DNA of 7,506 bases, from the NCBI GenBank assembly GCA_031278315.1, contig JAITKS010000234.1, positions 1 to 7,506 on the forward strand, in the 5' to 3' direction. Positions within the stretch are counted from its first letter, which is position 1. Each line of letters begins with the position of its first letter. This stretch comes from Planctomycetaceae bacterium (lineage in GTDB: Bacteria > Planctomycetota > Planctomycetia > Pirellulales > Thermoguttaceae). This document shows, piece by piece, positions 6,402 to 7,506 of this stretch. Below the pieces are notes generated by a model, which saw only the letters and a program-made list of their open reading frames with translations, ran no database searches and was not told where the DNA came from. The position numbers and the translations under genes were made by a program.

Positions 6402-6484
6402 GATAACTTATAACGAATCAATAATCAGCAATGTCTGTATAACGTAAACAAAACGATTTATGATTCTCTTCGTTATAAGTTATC
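6402..6484. mobile_element. Small inverted-repeat element (83 bp)
   Basis: Perfect 16-bp inverted ends, GATAACTTATAACGAA (6402-6417) and TTCGTTATAAGTTATC (6469-6484), bracket 51 bases without an ORF. ATCA just inside the left end also pairs with TGAT at 6461-6464 if a short interruption is allowed. The ends differ from those of element A, so this is a separate repeat type. The flank TTATCACAAAATC also occurs at 278-290, and related ATAACTTATCA strings lie in the 69-bp repeats. A MITE or a large hairpin are both possible. Confidence 0.6.
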
Positions 6485-6572
6485 ACAAAATCAATTTGAC
6501 ACTATTAACGTATAGCAGCAAATAGCATCAAAAAATTAACACACGTTAAAATTCTTTTTTCAAATTTTTGGG

Positions 6573-6800
6573 TTATTCCGGGTCTGAAACTGGATTGCAA
6601 TCACTCGTAATGCCGAAAGACTTTTCGTAACATGACGAATCATTAGTTACACATTGTTGATCTGTATTCATAAAGTAATCCCAAGGTTTGGGATTAGTTC
6701 CTGAAGCTGCTTGTCGATAAGCTTTAATACAAACTTCAGCGTTTGGAGCAACTGTGCAATTCATACTAGTAAATCCTCCTACTGTGCAAAGCCGAACCAT
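6573..6800 (-). CDS. Cys-rich C-terminal piece of a frameshifted small exported protein
   Basis: The 75-codon frame has six cysteines (C5, C15, C24, C50, C57, C68) in a polar background (NCTVAPNAEVC, DQQCVTNDSSC, SDCNP), as in a small disulfide-bonded extracytoplasmic protein. It lacks a signal peptide. A stop codon sits directly before the ATG at 6800. The overlapping frame that starts at 6897 supplies a membrane-targeting segment. A one-base shift between 6768 and 6803 would join them into about 107 residues. GGAGG lies ten bases before the internal ATG of MNCTV, which could allow internal initiation. The family is not recognised. Confidence 0.55.
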   Translation of the reverse strand: MVRLCTVGGFTSMNCTVAPNAEVCIKAYRQAASGTNPKPWDYFMNTDQQCVTNDSSCYEKSFGITSDCNPVSDPE

Positions 6801-6897
6801 CTACATCATTGGGTACAACCATAATGCTCGACATCATTCCAACACCGACTGCTATGATGATGCCGAGTAGGTAACAAAAATTTTCAAACATTTTCAT
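6766..6897 (-). CDS. Signal/membrane segment of the frameshifted Cys-rich protein
   Basis: The short frame has 43 codons, with ATG at 6895-6897 and TAG at 6766-6768. It begins MKMFENF followed by a hydrophobic stretch, YLLGIIIAVGVGMMSSIMVV, which is either a signal peptide or a single membrane helix, and then PNDVDGSA. The start is supported by GGAG six bases upstream, the best Shine-Dalgarno in the window. The last seven or so codons (LHSRRIY) probably lie beyond the frameshift and are not original. It should be read together with the Cys-rich frame at 6573-6800. Confidence 0.6.
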   Translation of the reverse strand: MKMFENFCYLLGIIIAVGVGMMSSIMVVPNDVDGSALHSRRIY

Positions 6898-6903
6898 TGT
6901 TTT

Positions 6904-6907
6904 CTCC
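6904..6907 (-). promoter_or_regulatory. Shine-Dalgarno GGAG
   Basis: GGAG on the minus strand lies six bases before the ATG at 6897. It favours that start over the in-frame ATG at 6909, which would overlap the site. Other genes here lack such a clear site. Confidence 0.6.
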
Positions 6908-7112
6908 ATTTTAAGAGATAATTTTACAACTAGACAGACAGGTAATCACACACAACCGCCGAAAACACCGAAAACAGTACCTACCAAGTAGAAACGAAGA
7001 TAACAATTTAGCAAAACTCATTCCTCTGTCAAGATGTGTAATAAATACTCTGTTGTTTGCCGCTAAATTATTAATTCATTATTAATTAACTCAAAACCTA
7101 ATTTTAGACTAT

Positions 7113-7230
7113 TCTCACTTTAATTTTCGATTTTTGTTACAATAAATAATCTAATAAAATAGAGATGCAAGGCATTGCGTCTCTACAGAATTTTTTGTTT
7201 GTTATCTTTTTCGTTACAAAAAAAAACACG
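7113..7230. repeat. Palindrome-centred repeat D, copy 2
   Basis: This is a near-copy of 4777-4892 in the same orientation, starting TCTCACTTTAATTTTCGA. Its core hairpin (7160-7185) pairs TAGAGATGCAA with TTGCGTCTCTA. The single change from copy 1 (C to T) leaves a G-T wobble in RNA. The right end runs into GTTACAAAAAAAAACACG. The rest of the gap 6910-7112 holds only a doubtful 36-codon frame (6911-7021, minus). Confidence 0.75.
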
Positions 7231-7271
7231 AAAAGCACACTGTTGGAATTTGTATGCAATTCGTGTTTTTT
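7221..7271 (+). terminator. Long-loop hairpin ending in a T-run
   Basis: AAAAAACACGAA (7221-7232) is perfectly inverted as TTCGTGTTTTTT (7260-7271), enclosing 27 bases. The stem has only three G/C pairs and the loop is long, so terminator activity is uncertain. It overlaps the right end of repeat D copy 2 and may be one end pair of another small element. Confidence 0.3.
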
Positions 7272-7323
7272 AGTTGTGAATTATTTTAATTGATCTTGCT
7301 TGAATTTTCGTATCGAAATGGGC

Positions 7324-7359
7324 ATTAGCTGATTTTGCTTTCGCTCTTTCAAAGCTAAT
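7324..7359. repeat. Short inverted repeat
   Basis: ATTAGCT (7324-7330) and AGCTAAT (7353-7359) form a 7-bp stem with a 22-base loop. It lies about 100 bases before the possible gene at 7460. The role is unknown and chance occurrence is possible. Confidence 0.3.
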
Positions 7360-7387
7360 ACAAATTTAATCTAAAACAAAAATTCTG

Positions 7388-7406
7388 GTAATATATCAGT
7401 GGAATA
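7388..7406 (+). repeat. Lone miniature-element end
   Basis: GTAATATATCAGTGGAATA is identical to the left terminus of element A, and the match continues for a few bases (ATTT). No core follows, so it is a solo end. It ends 53 bases before the possible start codon at 7460 and could lie within that gene's promoter region. Confidence 0.6.
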
Positions 7407-7459
7407 ATTTTTTCAGATTGGTCTTTTCTTAATTTTTTAGAATTTGTATAATTTGTGGG

Positions 7460-7506
7460 ATGTTACCTCGTCCTTTATCCCTTCCAGAAATATCTGAGTT
7501 ATTGCG
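7460..7506 (+). CDS. Possible start of a gene running off the window
   Basis: An ATG at 7460 opens a frame with no stop for the remaining 47 bases (MLPRPLSLPEISELL). The composition looks protein-like, with a helix-type SLPEISELL, and is less AT-rich than the upstream DNA. Only GTGGG directly abuts the ATG, so the ribosome site is poor. The piece is too short to identify a family. Confidence 0.4.
   Translation, partial: MLPRPLSLPEISELL

Overview
The window is AT-rich and most likely comes from the chromosome of a low-GC planctomycete, possibly a Pirellulales/Thermoguttaceae-type lineage. This placement is inferred from protein flavour and no search was run. The glutamyl-tRNA synthetase carries an extra block of about 33 residues just after its KLSKR loop, together with wording such as HLANVVDDEDYKISHVIRAE that I associate with planctomycete GluRS. 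The MauE-like remnant, the secreted SPOR-like protein and the mostly weak Shine-Dalgarno signals fit as well.

Layout. 1-397 has no gene and is packed with repeats: a 69-bp tandem repeat, REP-like hairpins and the right end of a miniature element. 398-1948 (-) is gltX. 1992-2171 is a miniature inverted-repeat element that nearly fills the gap to the next gene. 2174-3277 (-) encodes an exported protein with two SPOR-like segments. 3278-3575 is a divergent intergenic region with a 13-bp tandem repeat, a lone element end and a terminator-like hairpin. 3576-4490 (+) is queG, epoxyqueuosine reductase of tRNA queuosine synthesis. 4559-4776 is an intact-looking miniature element with perfect 19-bp terminal inverted repeats and a cloverleaf-like core. 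It abuts a second repeat type (4777-4892).

4940-6897, all on the minus strand, looks like a decaying cluster. In transcription order it holds a small exported Cys-rich protein split by a frameshift, an exported/membrane-anchored protein of about 374 residues also split by a frameshift, and a 62-codon remnant of the C-terminus of a MauE/DoxX-like membrane protein. Two copies of the second repeat type, in the same orientation, bracket this cluster (4777-4892 and 7113-7230). A new + strand gene may start at 7460 and run off the window.

The intact genes serve translation (gltX charging, queG anticodon modification) and the cell envelope. They do not form an obvious operon: gltX and the SPOR-like gene point the same way but are separated by an element, and queG is divergent. 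The most notable feature is the intergenic DNA. One terminal motif, GTAATATATCAGTGGAATA or a variant, occurs eight times, bounding two full elements and marking single ends of others. I see no CRISPR array, tRNA, rRNA, prophage or transposase gene.
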